Shown: one piece after another, positions 1 through 6,300 of the stretch
Numbering within the stretch: position 1 is the stretch's first letter
Layout: each line of letters starts with the position of its first letter
NCBI GenBank assembly: GCA_029856615.1
Contig: JAHKLF010000089.1
Span: 1 to 6,502 of the forward strand
Source: Candidatus Njordarchaeota archaeon
GTDB lineage: Archaea; Asgardarchaeota; Njordarchaeia; Njordarchaeales; Njordarchaeaceae
Direction: 5' to 3'
Length of the DNA: 6,502 nucleotides
Notes under the pieces: generated by a model
Told to the model about the DNA's origin: nothing
Database searches by the model: none
What the model saw: the letters and a program-made list of their open reading frames with translations, nothing else
Program-made: the position numbers and the translations under genes

Positions 1-5
1 ACTTG

Positions 6-11
6 TCACCT
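6..11 (-). promoter_or_regulatory. Shine-Dalgarno of a gene starting off the left edge
   Basis: On the minus strand this reads AGGTGA, complementary to the archaeal 16S 3' tail (GAUCACCUCC). It lies about 17 nt past the stop codon of the TFE-beta-like gene. Other genes here have 8-9 nt between the aligned AGG core and the start codon; eight here puts the start at the first base outside the window. A GTG (positions 9-7) also lies inside the motif but has no SD of its own. Inference: another co-directional gene follows in the same operon. Confidence 0.55.
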
Positions 12-27
12 ATGAGTGCAAACTGAC

Positions 28-384
28 TTACTTTCTCTTAAGATTTTGAATTAATTTCTGTAACCAAGCTTCAAATTTGAGACAGCTTTCTGGTCGTCGA
101 CTATCCCCACCTACGCGACATTCGTACAAATGCTCACATCCTAAGCAAGGTAGCTCCTCGAATGGTAAGCCTAGTATCTCCTTTTTCTTGATAAGAACGC
201 CATTTCCATCACTTTTATACTCTATAAAGTATAGACTATGTAGAAAGCTAATTGCTTTTTCAGCTGTTTTTTTGTCGAATCCATGCTCTTTGAATAGCGA
301 AAAAACTTTCTCTATCGGAATTTCTCCATCCGATTCATTCAGAATATTCCAAAGCATTGTTATCGGATCTTTTTCTCGCATCAT
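28..384 (-). CDS. TFE-beta-like transcription factor (RPC34/RPC39 family, winged helix plus 4-Cys Fe-S motif)
   Basis: A 118-residue protein. Residues about 5-70 read as a winged helix: helices near 9-18, 24-35 and 38-51, then a wing around the SDGNG turn. The C-terminal part carries four cysteines, C80, C83, C89 and C101 (C-x2-C-x5-C-x11-C), with a GG pair after the third and a following aromatic/WL segment. From memory this closely resembles the Fe-S motif of eukaryotic Pol III subunit RPC39 and archaeal TFE-beta. Known for the family: TFE-beta pairs with TFE-alpha and helps RNA polymerase open and hold promoter DNA. It is short, one winged helix plus the cluster and no other domain. It starts with tandem ATG codons; the first is preferred because an AGG core lies 8 nt upstream (393-395). 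It is transcribed divergently from the NTPase gene. Alternative: another small Fe-S winged-helix regulator. TFE-alpha is not in the window. Confidence 0.72.
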   Translation of the reverse strand: MMREKDPITMLWNILNESDGEIPIEKVFSLFKEHGFDKKTAEKAISFLHSLYFIEYKSDGNGVLIKKKEILGLPFEELPCLGCEHLYECRVGGDSRRPESCLKFEAWLQKLIQNLKRK

Positions 385-460
385 TCTTCTAACCTAAAGA
401 ATTTTTCTGGATACTTTAATTGAAACACTACAATCATAATAGATGTAAAGCCACTTTTGC

Positions 461-469
461 TTATAAATA
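461..469 (+). promoter_or_regulatory. TATA-like element
   Basis: TTATAAATA is a good archaeal TATA box; no convincing purine-rich BRE precedes it on this strand. With the usual 26-27 nt from box centre to start site, transcription would begin near 491, inside the SD of the NTPase gene. Either the true start is a few bases upstream or the box mainly serves the opposite strand. Confidence 0.4.
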
Positions 470-484
470 ATATCATCCGGAAAC

Positions 485-491
485 GGAGGTG
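485..491 (+). promoter_or_regulatory. Strong Shine-Dalgarno for the NTPase gene
   Basis: GGAGGTG is fully complementary to the archaeal anti-SD. Nine bases separate the GGAGG core from ATG 499, which fixes that start over the out-of-frame ATG at 503. Confidence 0.85.
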
Positions 492-498
492 TTAAATA

Positions 499-1062
499 AT
501 GCATGAGTACATTAAGAATTTTTTTCTAACGGGACCCCCTAAAAGCGGCAAGACTACTTTACTTAATGAAATTATCGAAAATCTAAAGAGACGCGGTGTT
601 ATTATTTCCGGTATAATGTGTCCAGAAGTCATTATTAATAGACGCAGATGGGGGTTTAAAATTATAGATATTAAAACTGGAAGAGAAGGGATCTTAGCTA
701 GTATTGAAATAAAATCAGGGCCAAGAGTATCAAAGTATGGGGTAAACTTAATGGACCTAGAAGAAATTGGCATAAATGCTCTAATTACTGCGCTTAATGA
801 TGAATCAAATGTAGTAGTAATTGATGAAATCGGAAAAATGGAATTATTTTCTGAGAAATTTGAACAGGCTGTACGGAGATTATTAGCGTCGGGAAAACCC
901 GTTATCGGGGTTATTTCCTATACGTATAATCATCCATTAATTAGAGAAATTAAGAGCCGTAAGGATTGTAAAGTCTACGTAATAAGAAGAGATTCCACTT
1001 TGCAACATAGACTAAGAATAAAAAATGAAATCATTCGCAGAATTTTAGAAATTTTAAGATGA
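499..1062 (+). CDS. Nucleoside-triphosphatase, THEP1/NTPCR family
   Basis: A 187-residue P-loop NTPase of the THEP1 type (bacterial/archaeal homologues of human NTPCR). Walker A is GPPKSGKT at residues 12-19. The family segment around 38-66 follows, with CPE and then WGFKIIDIKTG, close to the familiar GF-x-TPE ... GFKI-x-D-x-x-TG pattern. Walker B is VVVIDEIGKMEL at 105-116, with D109 and E110 as the probable Mg/water-activating acids. The length is normal for the family, which hydrolyses NTPs broadly in vitro; the cellular role is unsettled. The protein is probably cytoplasmic, with no signal or membrane segment. The start is set by the GGAGGTG at 485-491. The stop codon overlaps the next gene's first ATG (ATGA, 1059-1062), so the two are probably co-transcribed and translationally coupled. 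Confidence 0.92.
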   Translation: MHEYIKNFFLTGPPKSGKTTLLNEIIENLKRRGVIISGIMCPEVIINRRRWGFKIIDIKTGREGILASIEIKSGPRVSKYGVNLMDLEEIGINALITALNDESNVVVIDEIGKMELFSEKFEQAVRRLLASGKPVIGVISYTYNHPLIREIKSRKDCKVYVIRRDSTLQHRLRIKNEIIRRILEILR

Positions 1063-1064
1063 TC
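1058..1064 (+). promoter_or_regulatory. Probable Shine-Dalgarno for a downstream start of the methyltransferase
   Basis: GATGATC differs by one base from GGTGATC, a perfect anti-SD match. It is followed by TAC and then ATG at 1068. The same arrangement occurs at the minus-strand gene starting near 3203 (GGTGATC-TAT-TTG). It favours ATG 1068 over ATG 1059 for the methyltransferase. Confidence 0.4.
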
Positions 1065-1739
1065 TACATGAGGAGAATTGAGTTTCTAGGCCTTACGCTC
1101 GATATATGTGAGGGTGTTTATGAGCCTTCCCATGATACAGAGCTCTTAGCCCTAGCAGCCCTGCAATTCGTAAAGCCTACTATGCGAGTACTTGAGATAG
1201 GAACGGGAAGTGGCGCTATAGCAATTTTATTAGCTAAAAAGGGAGCAAAAGTAGTAGCCACTGATATATTTGAATCTGTTATTAAATGCGCAATGCGAAA
1301 TGCAAGTCTAAATAGTGTAGAAATAGATTTCAGAATTGGAGACTTATTCGAGCCCGTTAAAGGTGAATTATTTGACATGGTAGTTTTTAATCCTCCTTAT
1401 CTACCTAAAAGCGAATATGATCATATTCTTGCGCCGGAAATTTATCGCGCAGTAGTAGGGGGAATGAAAGGTAATGAAATAGCACTGAGATTTATTAAGG
1501 AATTACCCGCCCATTTACGTGATGGAGGAAAAGCACTTTTAGTAATTTCAACATTAAGCAATCCATCAGAGATCATCGAAATAGCTAATAACCTCGGGTT
1601 TAATATCGCGGTTCTGAGAACAAGAAGATTCTTCTTTGAAACAATAACTGTTCTCGTTTTTTCACTAGGGAAAACAAAGATCAGAAAAAGAAAAAATCAT
1701 TACTCGATTTCCTCGGAATTCTCAAACTTCCTTTTATAA
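1059..1739 (+). CDS. HemK-related N5-glutamine methyltransferase, archaeal Mtq2/HEMK2-like
   Basis: A 226-residue class I SAM-dependent methyltransferase. The N-terminal VYEPSHDTELL (20-30) corresponds to the VYEPAEDT-type signature of eukaryotic Mtq2/N6AMT1. Motif I is VLEIGTGSG (44-52), D69 is the likely ribose-binding acid, and NPPYLP (111-116) is the HemK catalytic/substrate loop. Family knowledge: Mtq2 with Trm112 methylates the glutamine of the GGQ motif in release factor aRF1/eRF1. No Trm112 is visible here. H25 replaces the usual glutamate of EPAEDT, while the following Asp is kept. The fold should end near residue 203; about 20 further basic/polar residues follow, and the last 13 codons overlap the convergent KH gene. 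The start is either ATG 1059 (ATGA overlap with the NTPase stop) or, on SD evidence, ATG 1068 (223 residues). An alternative N-methyltransferase substrate cannot be excluded. Confidence 0.87.
   Translation: MIYMRRIEFLGLTLDICEGVYEPSHDTELLALAALQFVKPTMRVLEIGTGSGAIAILLAKKGAKVVATDIFESVIKCAMRNASLNSVEIDFRIGDLFEPVKGELFDMVVFNPPYLPKSEYDHILAPEIYRAVVGGMKGNEIALRFIKELPAHLRDGGKALLVISTLSNPSEIIEIANNLGFNIAVLRTRRFFFETITVLVFSLGKTKIRKRKNHYSISSEFSNFLL
1685..1696 (-). terminator. Oligo-T terminator of the KH gene
   Basis: On the minus strand this is TTTTTTCTTTTT, three bases after the TAA of the KH-domain gene. Archaeal RNA polymerase terminates on such T-runs without a needed hairpin. The tract lies inside the 3' end of the convergent methyltransferase gene, where the complementary A-run encodes a basic stretch (residues 208-213). 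Confidence 0.6.
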
Positions 1740-2329
1740 GGCGCTCGTAGTGCTTCATCCATCTTCATAAATTTCTCAAGTCGTTTTTGCTCATATAGCC
1801 AATCGAATACTGTCGCATGCCTAGCTCCTTCAGCAAGTTTTCTAATAGCTTCCTCGGCCAAAGGAACTTTATCCCAGGGACCAATTATGGCTACTGTTTT
1901 ACCATAAACGGAGATTTTCGTGTTTGTAAGTTCTTCAATAAGCAATCTTGACTTCCCCTTCCTTCCTATTATTCTCCCCCTGATTCTAATGAGCGCATTT
2001 TTTGTTGACGCATATCTAGATAAATCAATCAAACTTATTGTATAATCATCATTTTTTAGCAGCATAGCGTTCTCTGGGGAAAAACCACGACCAATTGCTT
2101 TTACGATTGCTACAGCCTTTAGAAGTATCTCTGCTCTGTCATGAGGAGCAAAAATGATAACTTCACCACTACCACTATCAACTCGGATTTCAACACCTAG
2201 TTCATCCTCTATTCGCTTTTTTACTACGCCTTTTTTACCAATAAGAACGGGTATTCTCTCTTTTGGAATTAATAATCGCGTGAAAACCCTATCTTCTTTA
2301 TCTTCATTATTTTCGATAGTCTTCTTCAT
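1700..2329 (-). CDS. KH-domain ribosome-biogenesis protein, Dim2/Pno1-like
   Basis: About 209 residues from the chosen ATG, with two KH domains. KH1 has the GxxG loop as IGKKG (G31-G34), followed by KKRIEDELGVEI. A linker AIGRGFSPENA (about 79-89) is typical of Krr1/Pno1-type proteins. KH2 has IIGRKGKSRLLIEELT (GxxG at G122-G125), followed by ISVYGKTVAIIG. Known for the family: Dim2/Pno1 binds the 3' region of small-subunit rRNA during maturation, and archaeal homologues bind near the 16S 3' end. The charged C-terminal tail overlaps the methyltransferase by 40 bp. ATG 2329 sits one base after the upstream gene's TAA. A GTG at 2341 gives four extra residues and an overlap but is less attractive. 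It is probably co-transcribed with the 2331-3203 gene. In many archaea this gene sits beside RIO1 kinase and aIF1A; neither is seen here. Confidence 0.87.
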   Translation of the reverse strand: MKKTIENNEDKEDRVFTRLLIPKERIPVLIGKKGVVKKRIEDELGVEIRVDSGSGEVIIFAPHDRAEILLKAVAIVKAIGRGFSPENAMLLKNDDYTISLIDLSRYASTKNALIRIRGRIIGRKGKSRLLIEELTNTKISVYGKTVAIIGPWDKVPLAEEAIRKLAEGARHATVFDWLYEQKRLEKFMKMDEALRAPYKRKFENSEEIE

Positions 2330-2330
2330 A

Positions 2331-3203
2331 TTACCGCCCACCCAATTTAGAGAGAACCCTCTTTAAATGCGCAAGTAATTGCATTAGACCACGTCTAAGC
2401 ACTTCTCGTTTTTCATCATCGCTGACTTTTTCCCTACCTAAGCTAATCATGCGTTGAATCTTTGTCACCGTATTGTCAAGCCAACGCATTATAGCTGAGA
2501 AAACACTATCCTCGCGCAATTTAGGATGTTTTTCTGATAATAATGAAAGCGAGTTTCTTAATTCAATAAAACTATTGAGAATCGCATTCCATCTCTTATC
2601 TTCATTAATGACCTTAATCGCATCTAATGTTAGTTTTCTTATATATTGGTAAGCTACATCAATGTCTGAAAAATCTATTTTGGCCTTGACCTCTGAAACG
2701 CGTCGTAAAGGAGCTCTTTCATGCACTATTGGTTCAGCTTCCGTGAGCGGACTGATGGCAAAATGAGCTTTAAATTTTCTCAATAGACTAATTATACTTG
2801 CAACCGCTCTTATTAGAGTAACTCTTACACGGTCTAAATACTCAGATGAATATACCCTAGCAACGATAGAGTATCCCTCAACATACATTCCCACATAATC
2901 CCTATCTTCTACCCGAAAATGCATTTGGCCTAAAATGAAGTCTTTGAGCATAACTTGAGTCTTTATGAGTTCGCTAAAAATCCTTGAGGAAGCACTGTTT
3001 ACATAAGCTTGCATTTTTGGGAATATAGCTACAAAAAATGTAGCAATAGCTTTATCTCGTTCATCAACGTCTCCGATATCCATAAACACAAAACCTTCCG
3101 GATTGACCATTAAAGCGCTTTGAGCTCCGCTTTCAATTATCTTCTTTAGAGACCTCTCAATAGCATCCTTAAGACGATAACCCTCGAGCTCCAAATAGAT
3201 CAC
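2331..3203 (-). CDS. Unrecognised protein, possible Roadblock/LC7-like N-terminus plus helical C-terminus
   Basis: I do not recognise this 287-290 residue protein. The N-terminal 145 residues alternate helix (12-24), two strands around SALMVNPEGFVFMDIG (29-44), a long helix (48-70), a strand meander (84-118) and a final helix (120-142). This order and the hydrophobic pattern recall a Roadblock/LC7 or longin-like fold, known to scaffold small GTPases, but no motif proves it. A charged linker (about 153-175) leads to an all-helical region (181-287), rich in Lys, Arg and Leu. There is no signal peptide, membrane helix or cysteine cluster. Its stop is one base before the Dim2 ATG, so the two are likely one transcript. 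The longest reading starts at GTG 3203, but that GTG lies inside GGTGATC (3198-3204), a perfect anti-SD match correctly spaced for TTG 3194, so the real start may be TTG 3194. No function is assigned. Confidence 0.85.
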   Translation of the reverse strand: MIYLELEGYRLKDAIERSLKKIIESGAQSALMVNPEGFVFMDIGDVDERDKAIATFFVAIFPKMQAYVNSASSRIFSELIKTQVMLKDFILGQMHFRVEDRDYVGMYVEGYSIVARVYSSEYLDRVRVTLIRAVASIISLLRKFKAHFAISPLTEAEPIVHERAPLRRVSEVKAKIDFSDIDVAYQYIRKLTLDAIKVINEDKRWNAILNSFIELRNSLSLLSEKHPKLREDSVFSAIMRWLDNTVTKIQRMISLGREKVSDDEKREVLRRGLMQLLAHLKRVLSKLGGR

Positions 3204-3204
3204 C
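3198..3204 (-). promoter_or_regulatory. Shine-Dalgarno overlapping the GTG candidate start
   Basis: The minus strand reads GGTGATC, seven bases complementary to the 16S tail. The aligned GG core is 8 nt from TTG 3194, against 9 nt for the well-defined NTPase start. No purine-rich SD lies upstream of GTG 3203 (the preceding bases are ATTTTCCT). This argues for TTG 3194, or for leaderless-type use of GTG 3203. Confidence 0.45.
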
Positions 3205-3246
3205 AGGAAAATGAATTACGAATCACTCTAATAGGGAATACAATTG

Positions 3247-3252
3247 TTTAAA
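3247..3252 (-). promoter_or_regulatory. TATA-like element for the 3203-1700 unit
   Basis: TTTAAA within ACTTTAAACAA on the minus strand lies about 47 bp before GTG 3203. A start site 26 nt downstream, near 3224, would leave a leader of about 20-30 nt that includes the GGTGATC SD. No good BRE is seen and the sequence is generally AT-rich, so this is tentative. Confidence 0.3.
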
Positions 3253-3306
3253 GTAAATGTAAATGTGATCATTTAATAATTGTTATCTTTCGTATACCCA
3301 CATGCT

Positions 3307-3320
3307 CAAAAGAATAGAAT
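3307..3320 (-). terminator. Weak pyrimidine-rich terminator candidate for DP2
   Basis: The minus strand reads ATTCTATTCTTTTG about 33 bases after the DP2 stop codon. Its longest T-run is only four, weaker than the tract at 1685-1696. A short AGAAT/ATTCT inverted repeat with a long loop precedes it. Read-through into the downstream gene is possible. Confidence 0.25.
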
Positions 3321-3352
3321 TAGGATATAGATTATTTATGATTCTTCAATTA

Positions 3353-6300
3353 TCACACAAAGAAATCCTCTAGTGATAAAATATTTTTACCCTTAGCAAT
3401 AGTCTTTTTCTCGTCTCCTATCAACTTTTCTGCTTTATCGAATATATCTTCTAACTTCTCGCTCTCCGCGGCACTAGCTAGGAATTTAAAATCTGTCAGC
3501 TCAAAAATGTTATAACGCTGGATATTATACTCACTCGCTCCATATTTTCTTATTATTTGTTTGGCAACTGGAGCATATTTAAGAACAGTCTTTCTATATA
3601 TTGTCTGAACAATCCTACCACCACATCGCGGACATTTTCCACTCAAGGGAATTCTCCTCAACTTCATGTTACAAGAAATACAACGAAACTGTTGTGAACC
3701 ATAAGCACGAAGATTTCCCATTATATCGGGGAAGAGATGAACTTCTAGAATTTTATCGGATATTTCCTTTAACTCAATTGCTGCTATTTTTGACATTACA
3801 TTAAACTGTAATTCAATTTTTTCTTTCATACTCTTCAGTTTTTTATAAGATGTCGTGAGCGGCCCACCACTAATATTTAGCGTTTCATGACTATAATCAA
3901 AATTACGATATTGCTCTGAACTACCCAATTTTTTCTCTATATTTGATATTAGCTCTTCTATTTCATCTGGAGATGGATATTTAAGGGATTTTCTATAGAA
4001 TTCAAGTGGTATTTTCCTCATAGTATCCATGTTGTATACCTCACTATCGACCTCTAGCGGATTAAGTATGCTAGTTATAACTAAGGGAGCATCCATCATC
4101 CCCCCTCGACTCTTCGGTAAGAACTCTCGTGAAAAATTAATTAAAACATCAAGCACAAGCATTAAAGCATCCTCATCTCCATCGCAATTTCTTCTCTTAG
4201 CTGCATGCCAGTAGGGATGAGCAAATGTGCATTGCGCTTTAGTAAACCCTATTATTCTACCAATTATCCCCGCTGATGTATGAGGAGCTAAGCCTACCAC
4301 AAGATGTCCCAGCAAATCTTCCTTATTCTTAATGTTGTAGAATTTTGGTAGCCCATAGAATTTTTCGAGAAGATCATCAATGAACTGTGCTACCCTAACG
4401 AAAAATTCTGCACAATCTTCATTGATGATAATATCTTGAACCTTTAACTCTAATATTTGATCTTCATTCTCTAGAGATCTCCCATAGACGTCATGAGTGT
4501 AACCCAATTTTTTGAGAACCTCTACAGAAACACCTATCTCGCGTGGCTTAAAATGCGTTAAGGGTGCGTCTGTGGCATCAAATCTTATCGTACCATCCTT
4601 AAAGACAAATAGATTATATTTACCTCTCAATAAACCTTTCTCAAGCGGTTCCGGCATTTTTGTTCTAGAAGTAAGACCTATTACTCCTTTCACATCCTTA
4701 GGAAGTTTAATTTTCAATTTCGATGCCTTCTCATGCAATATCTTAGCAAAATCAATTCTATATTTCCGGTAAGGAAGAAGACTACTCTTACACCTTGGAC
4801 ACACACCCTTGCTATCATATTCGCTACCACATTTAGGACACACGTATTTTAGTTGCGTCCGACGACCACATTTAGGGCATATGTTCTCATACGTATGAAT
4901 ACCACACCGCGGGCACCATTTATTCACAGCCTCAACTTCACTGCTCACCCTATTACTCGCAGCTCTAATTATAGATCTTGATCTAGATCCTATAAGACCC
5001 ACTGGGAAAAGAACGTGCACGGGAGGTTTCATCATCCTAGGTTTAGCCTTCTCAGGCCTCCCCATTCTGGCTCCTATGAAAACGGAAAATTTATCAAAAA
5101 CCCTTAATCCCGCTTTATTTATTAATTCTAAGCCATTCAAACTATCCTTAATATCGTCTGGAATATTGACAAGAGATTGATAAAGAGCTTCAAAATCTTC
5201 TTTAGCTAGTATTATCTTATTATCACTCACTTTATGCGGGACAAAAAGTTTCTCCAGAATACTCTTTATATCTCGCTCATAGGGAAGAATATTATCCTGC
5301 GCCTTCATAATCGCCTTTTTAAGCACAATCAACTGGGACGCCGTTATATTTCGCCAGAAATACGTCCATCGGGGATGAAGAGGAATTCCCAATTCTCTCG
5401 TCAATTTAAAAGCAAAAATAGGATCCTCCCGCGCTCTTTTAATGATGTCCGAGAAATCTACCTCTCCACGTTCATCACGTCTTATCGCATCATATAACTC
5501 TTGAACCCACCATTCTTCAACAATAGGAGATGGTAAAATTATATGGTTATTCTCCAGAAATTCCCCTATAGCGACTAATACATCACCTAAGAAAAGCACC
5601 TTCTCTATCTCATCCAATAACTTCTTAGCCTCCTGAATATTCTGCACGCAGACAACCGATCCATCTCTTAATTTAACTATAGGTGGGTGAATACTATCAA
5701 CAGGCATAACAATAGCTCCTTTCCCCGGCCTCTCTGTTTTAATCTGAGTCCCAACAGCCAAAAACTCTGAAAGAATAACCATGGTCGCTGGATGAATACC
5801 AACCGCTGCAAGACCTGTATTCCTAGATCTTCCGTACCTTAATCTGAATCCTCCTATGCGCGAAGGAGAAGAAAAAACAGGCCTCCCTGCAATAACATCA
5901 CTCAAATATGTAGTATCCACAGCAACTTTATTACCCCCCAGTGATTTATTTGATCCCTCACCCTCTTCATCCTTATTCAATTTTACGAGATCCTCTAACC
6001 ATTCCCACCCATCAATATTACAACGCTTTACAATCTTAAGCACCTTTTTAGCCTTAGCAATAATTCCATCATTCAAAACAAGAACAGCACCACCACGAAT
6101 TTTACTCGTCTCAATATTCGGCAAGTTCCTATAAGGCCCCGAAACCTCAACATCAAGCGTACCCTCCCCCGTAATCTCCACAGGCAGATGCTTCAATGCA
6201 AAGACAATTTTATCCCTATCCACAGGATACTGCAAACTCGAATACCTATTGTATAATACAACCTCCTCAACAAACCTCTCTATCTCCCTATCAGAAGCAT

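Larger units (their letters stand above)
385..498. promoter_or_regulatory. Divergent intergenic promoter region
   Basis: This 114-bp AT-rich gap separates the minus-strand TFE-beta-like gene from the plus-strand NTPase gene, so it must hold both promoters. A TATA-like element at 461-469 can be read on either strand. A second minus-strand TATA-like string (ATTAAAGT, 413-420) would give the TFE-beta-like gene a very short leader. No clear operator palindrome or RNA gene is visible. Confidence 0.6.
3204..3352. other. AT-rich intergenic gap between DP2 and the unrecognised gene
   Basis: These 149 bp hold no credible ORF on either strand and no tRNA-like structure. They contain a tandem TAAATG repeat of two copies (near 3254-3265) and a small AAATG/CATTT inverted repeat around TGAT just after it. 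A pyrimidine-rich tract lies on the minus strand near the DP2 end, and a TATA-like TTTAAA near the next gene. The gap probably separates two transcription units. Confidence 0.5.

Noticed and set aside
77..397. Plus-strand ORF of 106 codons opposite the TFE-beta-like gene
   Set aside because: It is antisense to a gene with a conserved Cys motif; it has low-complexity Ser/Pro/Phe composition and no SD.
471..480. C/D-box guide RNA in the divergent gap (minus strand GGATGATA)
   Set aside because: The C box is imperfect and no CTGA D box follows at a suitable distance.
3241..3285. Operator or repeat element in the DP2 downstream gap
   Set aside because: The TAAATG doublet and AAATG/CATTT arms are short and expected by chance in AT-rich DNA.
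4169..4189. Possible intein in DP2 at the NCDGDED site
   Set aside because: The motif reads straight through with no inserted protein-splicing domain, and no other intein-like block occurs in the gene.
5856..6134. Plus-strand ORFs of 60-92 codons inside the DP2 gene (also near 3601, 4029, 4512, 5234)
   Set aside because: They are shadows of a long, well-conserved coding region, with no recognisable protein features.
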